Part shown: in pieces, positions 1 to 9,381 of the stretch
How positions within the stretch are numbered: position 1 is the stretch's first letter
Layout of the letters: each line of letters begins with the position of its first letter
Assembly (NCBI RefSeq): GCF_015354405.1
Contig: NZ_JADKYP010000009.1
Span: forward strand, 1-64,000
Direction: 5' to 3'
DNA from: Nocardia sp. BSTN01
Lineage (GTDB): Bacteria; Actinomycetota; Actinomycetes; Mycobacteriales; Mycobacteriaceae
Length of the DNA stretch: 64,000 nucleotides
Notes under the pieces: model-generated
The model's input: only the letters and a program-made list of their open reading frames with translations
Told to the model about the DNA's origin: nothing
The model's database searches: none
Translations under genes and position numbers: made by a program

Positions 1-224
1 ACCGGACCCGGCGGCGCCGGATTCGGCACCACCGGAGCGGGCGTCCCCGGTGCCGCTGGAGTATTCGCCCCCGACGGTACTCCCGGGAGCGACGGCGTCA
101 CGGCCTTGTCGGGCTTCGACCGTTGTTCCATGGGGCGCAGCGTCCACGGCGTCGTCCCGTCGGACGGCTGCTCCTCGGTCGGCTCACCGGTGACTCCGGG
201 CTGCACCTCGGCGGGTGATGTCAT
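1..224 (-). CDS. proline-rich protein of the secretion operon, N-terminal part only
   Basis: The start codon lies at 224 and overlaps the stop of the upstream gene in an ATGA arrangement, so the two are translationally coupled. The frame stays open to the window edge, giving about 74 residues. The visible part is hydrophilic, rich in Pro, Thr, Ser and Gly, starts MTSPAEVQPGV and shows no membrane segment or catalytic motif. It looks like a disordered N-terminus. Position at the end of a conjugation-type operon suggests another component of that machine, but the function cannot be read from this piece. Confidence 0.6.
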   Translation of the reverse strand, partial: MTSPAEVQPGVTGEPTEEQPSDGTTPWTLRPMEQRSKPDKAVTPSLPGVPSGANTPAAPGTPAPVVPNPAPPGP

Positions 225-1072
225 GCGCCGGCCCCCAATACCCGTTTGACCTGTACCCCACGGCTCGTCGGAACCGTCTGCTGCACAAGGGTTCCCGTCG
301 TCGCATCGGCGGTGATCATGGTCCCGTCGCCGAGTGCCACACCGGCGCGAGCCGGCCCGCGCGAACCGTAGTCCCAGAACACCACATCGCCCGCCGATGC
401 GGCGGAAAGTTGCACGCGCTGACCGCAGATCGCCTGACCCGCGAGAGTCGTCGGAAGGATCACCGCGCCCGAATTGCTTCCACGAATGGCGTCCGTCGAG
501 GTCTGACAACCGTTCCCGGTGGGCGCGGGTATTCCGTCGAGCGACGTCTTCTCACATCGCTGTGTGGTCGCGGCCACCGACGCTTGGTAGATCACTCCTC
601 GCACCAGTTCGGACATATCGGCCGCCTCGGAGCGGTAGCCGGCGGCGAGCGCAGCCGCGCAACTGCCGGCGAAACCGGTATTGCCGTAGGCCAACTCCGG
701 CATTTGATAGGGCGCCGACTGCATCGGACCACTCAGACAGGACCGGATCCAATCGGAGACGTCGTGATCGCTCGGGTCGACCGTTACGCTCGCGTACGGA
801 TTGGTGGACGGGATATCCGATGCCGCGACCGTGCCGCCGCCTCCGCACTTGGAGCCGGTGGTGGTGGCGGTGGGCGTCTCGCTGGGGTCGTCCCCGATCG
901 CGCTCGCGCATTGGCACTGCAGATCGGACGCCGACGAACCCGACTGTGCCGCAGTGGGAAACACCGCTCCCATGAGTACTACACCGCACAGCGCGACGAC
1001 GACCACGACACCCCAAGCCCACCACGGCACGAATGCCAACGCTGTCCGCAGCCCGTCCGGCCGATTGCTCAT
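221..1072 (-). CDS. membrane-anchored degenerate NlpC/P60-like protein of the secretion operon
   Basis: A 283-residue protein with one N-terminal transmembrane segment (about residues 17-45) and an extracytoplasmic remainder. The last 90 residues contain AGDVVFWDYGS followed by GVALGDGTMITAD, which resembles the second half of an NlpC/P60 peptidase fold, used in conjugation systems to open peptidoglycan. The usual catalytic Cys (DCSG type) is not recognisable, and the His expected in the beta-strand before GVALG is replaced by Arg-Ala, so the domain may be inactive. ATG at 1072 was chosen because GAGGAG stands at the right distance; a GTG at 1087 would contain that ribosome site. The stop overlaps the next gene. 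Confidence 0.6.
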   Translation of the reverse strand: MSNRPDGLRTALAFVPWWAWGVVVVVALCGVVLMGAVFPTAAQSGSSASDLQCQCASAIGDDPSETPTATTTGSKCGGGGTVAASDIPSTNPYASVTVDPSDHDVSDWIRSCLSGPMQSAPYQMPELAYGNTGFAGSCAAALAAGYRSEAADMSELVRGVIYQASVAATTQRCEKTSLDGIPAPTGNGCQTSTDAIRGSNSGAVILPTTLAGQAICGQRVQLSAASAGDVVFWDYGSRGPARAGVALGDGTMITADATTGTLVQQTVPTSRGVQVKRVLGAGA

Positions 1073-1110
1073 CGACAGCCTCCTCACAAGCCTCTCGGTT
1101 TATCCGCTGC

Positions 1111-3576
1111 CTAGCGCATCTGCCGGCCGACGCGACCCATTTGGCGCCGCCAGTTCGGATTGGGTGGGTTGGTACCGGGCGGTTGCGGAGCATTCCACGG
1201 CGTCCGATGGACTCGAGAAGCCCAGAGATCGGTATCCGCCGCGTGGGAAATGACTCGGCGAACCTCTCGAATATTGTGCGGATCCCCTGGGTCGCCGACC
1301 AATCGGTCGACCGCTGTCGATACGACACGCGCGTGCTCGTTACCGATCCACATGAGCATACGGTCGGCACTGGTTTCGTTGATTCCGGCGAGGGCCGGCA
1401 GTGTAGATGTGCCGCCGCCTGCAACCAGCTGCAATTGTTCGATCTGTTCCTGACTGGGAGCCGCCATGTATCGCTCTACGAATGCTCGCTCCTGTCCGTG
1501 CGCCGCACCACCGTCCAACGTGACACCGCCCGGATTCGCGCGCCGGAAGCGGAAGGTCGCCGCCTGTAGGGTCGCCAGGTCCGCTGCCGCCTCTTCGACC
1601 GAACCTTCCCCCCGTAGCACACGATTGGCGGAATGCTGGGCGCGCGAGATAGCCGAGACCACATGACCGAGGTGTTTGTCGGTAAGCGTCTCGTCCTCGG
1701 CATTCTGCGCCACGATGCCCCAAGAACGAATGGCATTCGACATGATCTGCTCATCGGTGAATCCGGCGCCGATCATCGCGCCCCACGCATGGTCGAGACC
1801 ACCGCCGTAGTCGAATATGCCCTGGATGGCCGCTGACGCACCCATGACGGTGTCGATACCGCCCGCGGCCTCCGCCGCTTGCCGCGCCGCGAAGGAGTAC
1901 TGGTGCCGGTTCATGTACGACTGCGTATACAAACCGTCGGCACCACCGAAGTTCTCCCGGCCCCACACCCCCCACTGCGCGAGTTGCGCCTGACGCTCGG
2001 TGCGTGAGAAGGGGCGCAACGGGCTACGCGTGCGGCCCCACATCCATTCGGTGAGCGGCGAATTGCTCACGGTGCTGAAGCCGGCCAAGGTTGCCAGCAT
2101 CGCCGCGCCGCCCAACTTGTGCTTGGCTCCGGCCTGTCCCATACCCAATGCCGTACCCGAGCCGCCGCCACCCCCGCCACGGGACACCCCCTGCATCGCG
2201 AGCGCGAAGCGATTGGCTACCCATTCGTTTCCGCTACTGAGCCCATTGCTCAGCCGTTGGAGCTGGAAGATGGCGATGATTTCCACGATGGCGCCGACAA
2301 CGAAAATCGACATCACATCGTTCTGCGCCTCCTTGAACAGGTTTCCCAGAAAGAGAACGTAGACCCCGAGAAATATCGTGTAGCACGCCATGCGTGCGCC
2401 CGCGATGAAACCGTCGACGACATTGCGGACCAGGAAGGTCTGAGTCGGACCGTAAACGAATCCGCCTGCGGCGAAACCGAATATCGACATCAGGCCGTGG
2501 TAGATGGTGTCCAACGCGGCTTTGATGATCTTCAGCGCCAGGTAGACGGCGAACAGCAGCAACACGGTGCCCGCCAGCAGGAGGATCAGGCCCGCTCCGA
2601 TCTGCCCCACGGTCGGCTCCCGGGTGGCATTGAAAGCCGCTCTGTCACAGTTCTCGAGACCGTCTTTCATCCTCTTGTCGCTGCCGGACATGACGGCCGA
2701 GGTCCACACCGACTTGCACGCCGGGTCGGTATCCACGACACGTCCGAAATTCCAGACCTGCAGCGGCCGTCGCGCGAAGTTGTCGGCCAAATCCGATTGC
2801 ATATGCGGAACCATGGCCGCGGCATCGGGGCGACTGTTGCCGTTGAGACCTGCGGCCACCGAGATGCCGATATCCCGTCCTTGGGCCAGCAAGCCGTCGG
2901 AGGACAGTACGTCCGCGAGCGGCTCGGCCAGATAGATCGGACCCATGACGGCGATCAGCAGCATGGACACCACCTGCATGGTGGCCTTTGCGTGGAAGCC
3001 CCGGACGGTGAACCAAGCGACGAAGAACGCTCCGATCGTGACGGCGACCGCAAGCATCATGGGTGTGGCGATCTGACCGCTCAGACTGTGGGCAACACCG
3101 TTGAGGGCCCGGCTGAAAAGGTTCAGCCATTCGAAACTGAGGGCATAGCCGATGAGCCAGATCGCCGTTGTGACGATGACGATCCAGCCGGCGAACTCGA
3201 GGCTGATCACGAGGGATATGGCGGTGTTTCCCGGATGCAGCAGACCGCCGTGATTGGTCGCGAAAAGGTAGCTCGCCAACTCGGCGCCCGATGAGTCGCG
3301 CACATGCATCCAGCTCAGTCCACTGTTGACCGAGGACCCTTCCGCATCCCCCTCCCCCGTCTGTGCCGCGGCCACCGCACCGAGCACCACCGGCAGCACG
3401 ACCATCACGACGAACACCACCAGCGCCGAGACACTCCAACGCCGCCGCCGGGTGGCCGACATCCAATTCCAGCATCGGCGGGCCACCGCGCGCGGCTGCC
3501 ACCGAGCCGGGTCGAAGAATTCGAATTCCCAGTCCGGACCGAACCGGCCGTGCGCGGTGCCCGTATCGCTGATCAT
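1111..3576 (-). CDS. VirB6/TrbL-like polytopic membrane protein
   Basis: An 821-residue protein starting MISDTGTAHGRF, with its ATG overlapping the stop of the ATPase gene (ATGA). The first 60 residues are cytosolic and end in a basic cluster. A first membrane segment is followed by an extracytoplasmic part and several closely spaced hydrophobic helices up to about residue 440. A glycine-run linker (SRGGGGGGSG) then leads into a soluble tail of roughly 350 residues. This plan of a multi-spanning core plus long soluble tail is that of VirB6/TrbL-like channel proteins of conjugation systems of Gram-positive bacteria. Assignment rests on topology and operon position rather than a catalytic motif. 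Confidence 0.72.
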   Translation of the reverse strand: MISDTGTAHGRFGPDWEFEFFDPARWQPRAVARRCWNWMSATRRRRWSVSALVVFVVMVVLPVVLGAVAAAQTGEGDAEGSSVNSGLSWMHVRDSSGAELASYLFATNHGGLLHPGNTAISLVISLEFAGWIVIVTTAIWLIGYALSFEWLNLFSRALNGVAHSLSGQIATPMMLAVAVTIGAFFVAWFTVRGFHAKATMQVVSMLLIAVMGPIYLAEPLADVLSSDGLLAQGRDIGISVAAGLNGNSRPDAAAMVPHMQSDLADNFARRPLQVWNFGRVVDTDPACKSVWTSAVMSGSDKRMKDGLENCDRAAFNATREPTVGQIGAGLILLLAGTVLLLFAVYLALKIIKAALDTIYHGLMSIFGFAAGGFVYGPTQTFLVRNVVDGFIAGARMACYTIFLGVYVLFLGNLFKEAQNDVMSIFVVGAIVEIIAIFQLQRLSNGLSSGNEWVANRFALAMQGVSRGGGGGGSGTALGMGQAGAKHKLGGAAMLATLAGFSTVSNSPLTEWMWGRTRSPLRPFSRTERQAQLAQWGVWGRENFGGADGLYTQSYMNRHQYSFAARQAAEAAGGIDTVMGASAAIQGIFDYGGGLDHAWGAMIGAGFTDEQIMSNAIRSWGIVAQNAEDETLTDKHLGHVVSAISRAQHSANRVLRGEGSVEEAAADLATLQAATFRFRRANPGGVTLDGGAAHGQERAFVERYMAAPSQEQIEQLQLVAGGGTSTLPALAGINETSADRMLMWIGNEHARVVSTAVDRLVGDPGDPHNIREVRRVISHAADTDLWASRVHRTPWNAPQPPGTNPPNPNWRRQMGRVGRQMR

Positions 3577-6095
3577 GGCACCGCCTGTCTTTCCAGTATC
3601 GCGCGCTTGGGTGCGGCATTCGGCGTACTGCTGATGGCCTCGGCGCGATCGGGGCGGGCCGGCCCGAGCACCTTGCCGCGGCCGATGCGGTTCAACGCAT
3701 CCCGCATGAACATCTCGCCGCGCCGCTCCTCGGGCACCTGCCGTCCGGGGCCGATCGGCGGAGACGTCTCCTCGCGCAGAATCTGGAGCAGGAAGGGCGC
3801 CTCGTCGAGGTCCACGCCCAGCCATTCCAGGCTGTTGCGGGCCAGCGTCTCGTCGCGCTGCCGGAAGACGAACCGGTTCGGGATCAGATTGTGTGCCGCG
3901 CCCTGGAAGTCGGTGGCCGGATCGTGTGAGGCCAGACCGATTGCGGCCAGATGCTTTCGGCCGTCGCGACTGAAGTCGCTGGTCACCGCGGATCCCACCT
4001 GGGTCTGGGTGAAGTGGTGCGCCTCGTCACCGACGAGCAGCCCGAACCGGCCATTGTCGGAGAGGAAGGCCTCTCGCGCGGTGACGCCCACCAGTTCGTA
4101 GAGCGCGGTGCCCAGGCGCTTGGTGAGCGGCAACCGGTTGTACAGGTGGGGGGTGACCAGTTCTTCCGCCGTCGGCAGCGCCAGGTTGTGGCTGCGGATG
4201 ACCGTGGCCGCGGCGTCGAGTCGCAGCGGTCGCAGGCCGGGATCGAACAGGACCGGCACCCGCTCCACGATGGCTCCCAGCCGGGCGGCGAGATCGGCGT
4301 ACTCCTCGGCACTGCCGTGCTCGTCCCGCAGTCGGCACACCACGCGATACAGATCGAGCAGGCTCCGAATTCCGTGTTCGGCAATACCTTTCGGAGTGAG
4401 CATGCTGCCGATGAGCGCACCGGCACCGCTGGTGGGCGACAGGTCCAGCAGCGGCAGGATCGAGTCCAGCGCGCGCTCACCGGCGACACGCGGATCGAAC
4501 AATCGCAGCGGATCCAGCGACACGGTCGGATTGCTGAGGTCGATGACGACCGCATTGTCGATCGAGGAGGCGAAATGTTCCCACTCCCCGACCTGACTGC
4601 GGTCGATGGCGAGGAACTGCCCGCCCATATCGTGAACCAGCACCGCCATCAGTTTCAGGAAATACGATTTACCCGAACCCAGTTCGCCGGTCACCGCGAA
4701 CGAGGCCGACAGGTCGTGCAGCGCCGCTTCCATGATGCCGAAGTGAATCGGCTCGAATTGGCCGGAGAGCAAATTGACGCCGATCACCGGACCGCTGTCG
4801 TCACCGATCTGACTGGTCGTGAAGGGAACGAAACCCGACCACATATCCGACGGCACGATATGGGCGAAGTCATCGTAGGCGCGCCGGGGCGGACTGCCCG
4901 GGATCATCATGGACCACAAGTCGACCTGAGCGCCGACGGGTGCCGTCATCTCCACTTGGAAGCGTTTGTATCGGCGTTTGAGGGTGTTGACCGCATCCAT
5001 GGTGGTGTCGTGCGAGGAACTGCCGACCGCGATCACGGTCGTGAACGACACCTCCGATTCGCCACCGTTGACCTCGAAGTGATTGTTGTATTCACCGAGC
5101 ATCTGCACCTTCGACATCAAGGTATTCTGCGCGAACGACACCTCCTGATCGCGCTGATCCATCTGCTCACCGAGACGCCGCAGATTCTGCTCGTTGTTCT
5201 TCAGCACCGCGTCCGCGGGGCGCGTCGAAATTCGCATCGCCCAGTCGATGGTGACGTTCTCCATACCGTCGAGGACGCTGAGGAACTCGCTGCCGCCGGG
5301 AAAGTTCATCCCGGAGTACGGGAACGAATGGGGCGTCAGGATCGCCTGATAGGACGGCCGGAATTCGAAGTCGGGCTGAACCACCTTGATCACCGGCACG
5401 AACGACGGACGCAGGCGCCGGTTGCTGTCGGCCTGGGCGCCTTCGTCGAGGGCCGCGGACCGGAAGACGGCAGCGGTGGCATCGTCGAGAACGCCCGCGC
5501 GGGTCGGGGCGACCGGATCGCCGACCGCGCCCCGGGACAGATAGTGCTCCCACAGCCACTGGAACAACGCCGCCGGCACCGGCACCGGTTCGAAATCGCC
5601 ACCGATTCGCGAGAGGATCTCGTTCGCGGTGTCGTCGTAGGCCTCCAGATCGGCGCGTGACAGCGCTGTGGCATCGATCGTGGTGGTGCTGCCGCGCCAG
5701 ATCCGCGACAGTCCCGACAGTGCCGGGCCGCTGGAGCCGACAGGTATGGACAGCAGGAAGATCCGGGTCTGCGGCACGATGGCACGCACCCGTTCGTAGG
5801 CGGCGACCACCTCGAGCGCGTAATCCTCGCATTCGTCGAGATCGACGCCCTCGACCATCTTGCCCAGCACGTCGATGGTGTTGAGCCGCGCCTGAATTCC
5901 CAGCAGGAGCGACCCGTTGGGCAGGTTGTTGATCAGCGCGTGGTGGGCCGCCTTCACGTCGAACTTGTCACCGGCCTTGCGCAATCCGTAACCGAGCGGA
6001 TTGATGAAATAGGTCGCGGTGACCAATCCGGCGTGCGTGAATTGCAGGTTGCCCCGAATGGCCGCGGTGGGCTGGATATCTCGCTCGAACGCCAT
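3573..6095 (-). CDS. VirB4/TraC-type conjugation ATPase
   Basis: An 840-residue cytosolic ATPase that would power assembly or transport by the secretion machine. The C-terminal half has a Walker A motif, GELGSGKS, around residue 470, with a following IDRSQVGEW segment, and a Walker B-like stretch LLVGDEAHHF around residue 687, typical of VirB4/TraC/TrbE proteins. The N-terminal 400 residues carry the FinQ/CagE-like domain of this family. The start directly abuts the stop of the PrgI-like gene and the stop overlaps the start of the VirB6-like gene, so the genes are probably co-translated. This is the most secure assignment of the operon. Confidence 0.9.
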   Translation of the reverse strand: MAFERDIQPTAAIRGNLQFTHAGLVTATYFINPLGYGLRKAGDKFDVKAAHHALINNLPNGSLLLGIQARLNTIDVLGKMVEGVDLDECEDYALEVVAAYERVRAIVPQTRIFLLSIPVGSSGPALSGLSRIWRGSTTTIDATALSRADLEAYDDTANEILSRIGGDFEPVPVPAALFQWLWEHYLSRGAVGDPVAPTRAGVLDDATAAVFRSAALDEGAQADSNRRLRPSFVPVIKVVQPDFEFRPSYQAILTPHSFPYSGMNFPGGSEFLSVLDGMENVTIDWAMRISTRPADAVLKNNEQNLRRLGEQMDQRDQEVSFAQNTLMSKVQMLGEYNNHFEVNGGESEVSFTTVIAVGSSSHDTTMDAVNTLKRRYKRFQVEMTAPVGAQVDLWSMMIPGSPPRRAYDDFAHIVPSDMWSGFVPFTTSQIGDDSGPVIGVNLLSGQFEPIHFGIMEAALHDLSASFAVTGELGSGKSYFLKLMAVLVHDMGGQFLAIDRSQVGEWEHFASSIDNAVVIDLSNPTVSLDPLRLFDPRVAGERALDSILPLLDLSPTSGAGALIGSMLTPKGIAEHGIRSLLDLYRVVCRLRDEHGSAEEYADLAARLGAIVERVPVLFDPGLRPLRLDAAATVIRSHNLALPTAEELVTPHLYNRLPLTKRLGTALYELVGVTAREAFLSDNGRFGLLVGDEAHHFTQTQVGSAVTSDFSRDGRKHLAAIGLASHDPATDFQGAAHNLIPNRFVFRQRDETLARNSLEWLGVDLDEAPFLLQILREETSPPIGPGRQVPEERRGEMFMRDALNRIGRGKVLGPARPDRAEAISSTPNAAPKRAILERQAVP

Positions 6096-6614
6096 TCAGT
6101 GCACTCCTCCTGCCACTGCGCGGCTACCCTCGGCACGAAGCGACGTGGACTGGGTAGCAAGCAACTCGGCGACATTTCCCGACCCCGGCCGGCCGACCGA
6201 CGCGGCCTCGGGTGCCGGCCCGTCCGGAAAGATGATGACCACGGATTCCTCGATGAACAGGGTGTGCCGGGCGGATTCGGCGGTGACCGGAAAACCCGAG
6301 GCCGACACAGGTTTGCGGACGAAGACCAAACGGCCGAACCACATGGCCCGCGAGATAATCCGTACCCCGGTATAGGGCAGCAACCCCAGGCCGAACACCG
6401 CCACAATCGTCAGGATCAGCCCCGCCACGAACGTGATCGCCGGATTCACCGGCAGAATCATGGCGAGGACCGAGGTCACCAGAATGACCGCGATACCGCC
6501 GGCGACCTGTGGAAGTGTGTACGGCCCGAAGGGCAGTTTCTGCCCGTTCTGCGCTTTGCCGATCATGGTGGGCACCCGTTTGATCGGCGTGTACACCTTG
6601 ATCAGCTGAGTCAT
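6096..6614 (-). CDS. PrgI-like small membrane protein of the T4SS
   Basis: A 172-residue protein with two adjacent hydrophobic segments (about residues 36-55 and 59-80) followed by a soluble tail of about 90 residues. A short two-helix membrane protein encoded immediately before a VirB4 ATPase is the usual setting of PrgI/TcpE-type (VirB3-like) subunits. The gene overlaps the preceding 86-codon gene by four bases and its stop is adjacent to the ATG of the ATPase. No enzymatic motif is expected or seen. Confidence 0.7.
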   Translation of the reverse strand: MTQLIKVYTPIKRVPTMIGKAQNGQKLPFGPYTLPQVAGGIAVILVTSVLAMILPVNPAITFVAGLILTIVAVFGLGLLPYTGVRIISRAMWFGRLVFVRKPVSASGFPVTAESARHTLFIEESVVIIFPDGPAPEAASVGRPGSGNVAELLATQSTSLRAEGSRAVAGGVH

Positions 6615-6871
6615 CGGTATCGCCCGACCGGTTGATCGGGCACGACGCTGGTGGCATCGGATCGTGCGTAGTTGACCAGTGTCGGCAGCATCCAGAACAG
6701 CACCGCCGCGAGGATCGCCGAGCCGACCACGCCGAGCACCTTCGTCGGCGACAACTTCGACTTGGCCGCCTCGGAGATGAGGATGCCCATGGCGAGGATC
6801 GTGATGACGATGATGCCGAGCGCGCGGACCACCAGCAGGATGTAATACAGCAGCGCGTTGAGATTGTGCAT
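6611..6871 (-). CDS. small two-helix membrane protein, possible pilin/VirB2-like subunit
   Basis: An 86-residue protein made almost entirely of two hydrophobic helices (about 10-35 and 45-66) separated by a short basic loop (AAKSKLSPTK). That is the shape of VirB2/TcpD-like subunits of conjugation systems. It lies between the TcpC-like and PrgI-like genes, has a strong ribosome site (GAGAAGGGA before the ATG) and overlaps the next gene. No signal peptidase site is evident. The exact role is inferred from size and position only. Confidence 0.65.
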   Translation of the reverse strand: MHNLNALLYYILLVVRALGIIVITILAMGILISEAAKSKLSPTKVLGVVGSAILAAVLFWMLPTLVNYARSDATSVVPDQPVGRYR

Positions 6872-6888
6872 GAGCGTCCCTTCTCGGA

Positions 6889-7935
6889 TCAGTTCTGCGT
6901 CGCCGGCGGGATCTGCACGGTCGTCGTCGGTGCGGCGGGTTGGCTACTGCTCGGCGCCGGTGCGCCGGCGCCGCCGGGACCGGTGCCGTTCACGACCGTG
7001 AGCGGATTCGACAGCGCCGGAACACGATCGATGGCTTGTATCTGCCACTGTCCGGAGGGACGCACCATGGTGAGCGGATAGGACAGCGAGACCGAGGCGC
7101 CACCACTTCCCTTCGGCGCCACCGTGGCGAGCACTTTCGCGCTGTTTCCGCTACTGCCGCAACTGGACTCGTCCGCCGTGACCGACACACTCTCGAGGCC
7201 GGTGAACGGCGCCGGGCGCAATGCCGTGATCCCGGCGCCGACGGCCGTATAGCGGGCGACATCCCCCGATCCGGTCAGATAGGCAGTCAGAAAGCCCGTG
7301 GCGACATCGGCCAGCGGCGTATCCGAGGGGCAGGGCGTGCCGTAGGCGAGGGTGATATCCGGGCCACGCCCCGGCGGCTCCACCGCGGCCGGTAGAGACA
7401 GCGCGCGCCTGCGGCCGTCCGGTGTCACCGATACCGCGACCTGGTAGTACTGACGGGCGTCGGTCACGCTGCCGGTCCGCCCGGGGTGCACCGATAGCGT
7501 GACCGCCCAGATCTCCACGCTCACAGTCGATTCGGTGCGGCTGACGTGAACGACCATCGGGTCGCTCACCGGATGCGCGGTGGCCGGCAACCGCATCTGC
7601 TGGCCCGGATCGACATAGTCGGCGATCCGGTCCTGCTGCCCCGCGCTCGAACCGAGGTAGCTCACCACGAAGTCCTCGGCGAACGATGCCGCCAGTTGCG
7701 CATGGCCGATCAGGGTCGTCGTGTTCGCATCGGACGGACCCTGCGGCGGCTCCGAGAACCAGGACAGGACGGCATGTCCACCACCGAGGACGGCTAGTAC
7801 GGCCAGTACCGCGACGAGGATGTTGTCGCGGCGGCGTCGCGCGGCCATCCGGCGAAGCAGTGCTTCGCCCGAATCCGCCGATCTACCAGCAATTGCCCGC
7901 ACTCTCGGAATGGTAGAGAGGGCAACGGCATTCAC
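6889..7935 (-). CDS. TcpC/VirB8-like conjugation protein
   Basis: A 348-residue bitopic membrane protein. A basic cytosolic N-terminus (residues 1-38, ending AARRRRDN) precedes one membrane helix (about 39-60). The extracytoplasmic part reads as two NTF2-like halves: about 80-185, and about 200-310 starting near PLADVATGFLTAYL. It ends in a Pro/Ser/Thr tail. This is the layout of TcpC, the VirB8-like scaffold of Gram-positive conjugation systems. Ribosome site AAAGGTG precedes the ATG. It is the second gene of the operon, just upstream of the small membrane proteins and the ATPase. Confidence 0.75.
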   Translation of the reverse strand: MNAVALSTIPRVRAIAGRSADSGEALLRRMAARRRRDNILVAVLAVLAVLGGGHAVLSWFSEPPQGPSDANTTTLIGHAQLAASFAEDFVVSYLGSSAGQQDRIADYVDPGQQMRLPATAHPVSDPMVVHVSRTESTVSVEIWAVTLSVHPGRTGSVTDARQYYQVAVSVTPDGRRRALSLPAAVEPPGRGPDITLAYGTPCPSDTPLADVATGFLTAYLTGSGDVARYTAVGAGITALRPAPFTGLESVSVTADESSCGSSGNSAKVLATVAPKGSGGASVSLSYPLTMVRPSGQWQIQAIDRVPALSNPLTVVNGTGPGGAGAPAPSSSQPAAPTTTVQIPPATQN

Positions 7936-7968
7936 CTTTCGGACTGTTCCCTGCCGTGGGAAGGATGC

Positions 7969-9117
7969 TCAGTACACGGGGCTGCGCTTCATCCGGCCGG
8001 CCAGACGATGCCGCAACTGGTCGTCGTAGCCGATGGGGGTGTGCAGATGGGGAAGCCCCGAGGACTGGCGTTGCGGCTCCATCACCGGGAGATCGTCGGC
8101 CACGCGGACCATCTGCGCGATCGCCAATTGCCGCGCCGAATATCCCGGATAGGGGTACAGCAGCAGGGAGGTCGGGGTGTACCCGCCACCGTAATTCAAC
8201 GCCCGGACGGTCACCCCGGCGGTGTCGCCCGCGCGCAACCGCTCGTCGAGGGCGAGCAGGCGATGGCGATCGTCGGGATGGAAGACGTCGATCGGCCGGA
8301 ACAGATAGTCCCACCTGATCCAGGGCGCCGGATCGGTCAGCCAGTGCGAAATGCTCGTGTATTCGAGTTGCACCACAGCCAGGTGGGTGCCGGCGCGGCG
8401 ATGCGCTTCCCGCAGACCGACCTGCTCCAGCGTCGACCACGACATCGACGCCCGCTCGGCGCCGATCTCCTCGATCAACAGCCATGCGCCCCTGGATCGT
8501 TCGTCGTCGCGCGCGCGCATCGTGATGCGCCAGCGGCCGGGACGTTCACCGTCGGCACGGACGGTCACGTCGAACTGCATCTTGGCGCCGGCCGTCGGCT
8601 CGTACAGCAGATCGAGCACCTCGGTGTGCCGGTCGAATCCCGACATGCGGTGGAACAGTTCGGCGATCGATATCCGCGGCACGTACTCCTCGGCGGACAT
8701 TCCCGACAAGCGCGCGACACCGCCCGGCAGCTGGATGGTCTGCGTCGACAGATCCCAGATCGCCCCTACCGCCGGACGCAGCGACGGCACCTCCGAGGTC
8801 GCCGGACCCAGCCACAGCCGGATGGCATGGACGTCACCGGCGGGACCGAAGACGGGTTTGATCAGCAGCCGATGCGGACCCGAGCGGGTCGCGATCCGCA
8901 GATCGACCTCTTGCGCGTGATCGCGGGCCGAGATCATGGCCTCGGCGATCCGCGCGGTCGTCAGGCCGTCGTAGATCGCGGGCATCTTCGCCAGCTGCCG
9001 TTGCAGCACACGCTGCCACGCCGCGAACTCGCGGGGCGTTTCCCCGACCGAGGCGACCGACATCGTCTCCGGCGTCAATGTTTCGATCGTCGTCCATCCG
9101 ATCACCGCGTCACTCAT
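7969..9117 (-). CDS. PAS-like protein heading the secretion operon
   Basis: A 382-residue soluble protein with no signal peptide or membrane segment. An internal part (about residues 125-215) reads like a PAS fold: AVGAIWDLSTQTIQLPGG, then SAEEYVPRISIAELFHRM. A later part (about 285-330) contains FRPIDVFHPDDRHRLLALDE, again PAS-like. No kinase, cyclase or DNA-binding domain is attached, so it may be a sensor or adaptor. It is first in the minus-strand operon, 33 bases before the TcpC-like gene, and could couple the secretion system to a signal. ATG at 9117 was preferred to an upstream start at 9150 because homologous-looking sequence begins there; the ribosome site is weak. Confidence 0.6.
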   Translation of the reverse strand: MSDAVIGWTTIETLTPETMSVASVGETPREFAAWQRVLQRQLAKMPAIYDGLTTARIAEAMISARDHAQEVDLRIATRSGPHRLLIKPVFGPAGDVHAIRLWLGPATSEVPSLRPAVGAIWDLSTQTIQLPGGVARLSGMSAEEYVPRISIAELFHRMSGFDRHTEVLDLLYEPTAGAKMQFDVTVRADGERPGRWRITMRARDDERSRGAWLLIEEIGAERASMSWSTLEQVGLREAHRRAGTHLAVVQLEYTSISHWLTDPAPWIRWDYLFRPIDVFHPDDRHRLLALDERLRAGDTAGVTVRALNYGGGYTPTSLLLYPYPGYSARQLAIAQMVRVADDLPVMEPQRQSSGLPHLHTPIGYDDQLRHRLAGRMKRSPVY

Positions 9118-9219
9118 CGCACTTGCCCTGCACCAGCCGTTCCTCCGCACTCATGACCGACGGGTTCAGACGATCATCGTGACCTAGACAATGTACCGTT
9201 ATCCAGCGGTGCGATCAAT

Positions 9220-9241
9220 AGGAGAGGAACAGGAGAGGAAC
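9220..9241. repeat. tandem 11-bp direct repeat
   Basis: Two exact copies of AGGAGAGGAAC stand back to back in the intergenic region between the ROK gene and the PAS-like gene. The unit looks like a ribosome binding site on the plus strand, but no start codon follows at a useful distance. On the minus strand it lies within a short hydrophobic reading frame. Recent duplication is likely; function unknown. Nothing else notable is seen between 9118 and 9381. Confidence 0.6.
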
Positions 9242-9381
9242 GACTGCGCTGGTCAGCAGTGCGACCACTGCAAGTGAACCATGCTGAACGAACGCCCATT
9301 TCATAACGGACGGTGAACATGCGAAATCACGGCCGACGCCCGCATCCTGCGCGACTTCGGCCGTGATCGACGACGGTGCCG

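Noticed and set aside
3951-5660. A 569-codon plus-strand frame opposite the VirB4 ATPase gene
   Set aside because: No recognisable domain, biased composition; the minus strand carries Walker A and B motifs in this interval.
9215-9304. A 29-residue hydrophobic minus-strand peptide starting MKWAFVQHGS
   Set aside because: It could be a micro-protein, but it has no ribosome site and its 3' end is made of the tandem 11-bp repeat, so I cannot support it as a gene.
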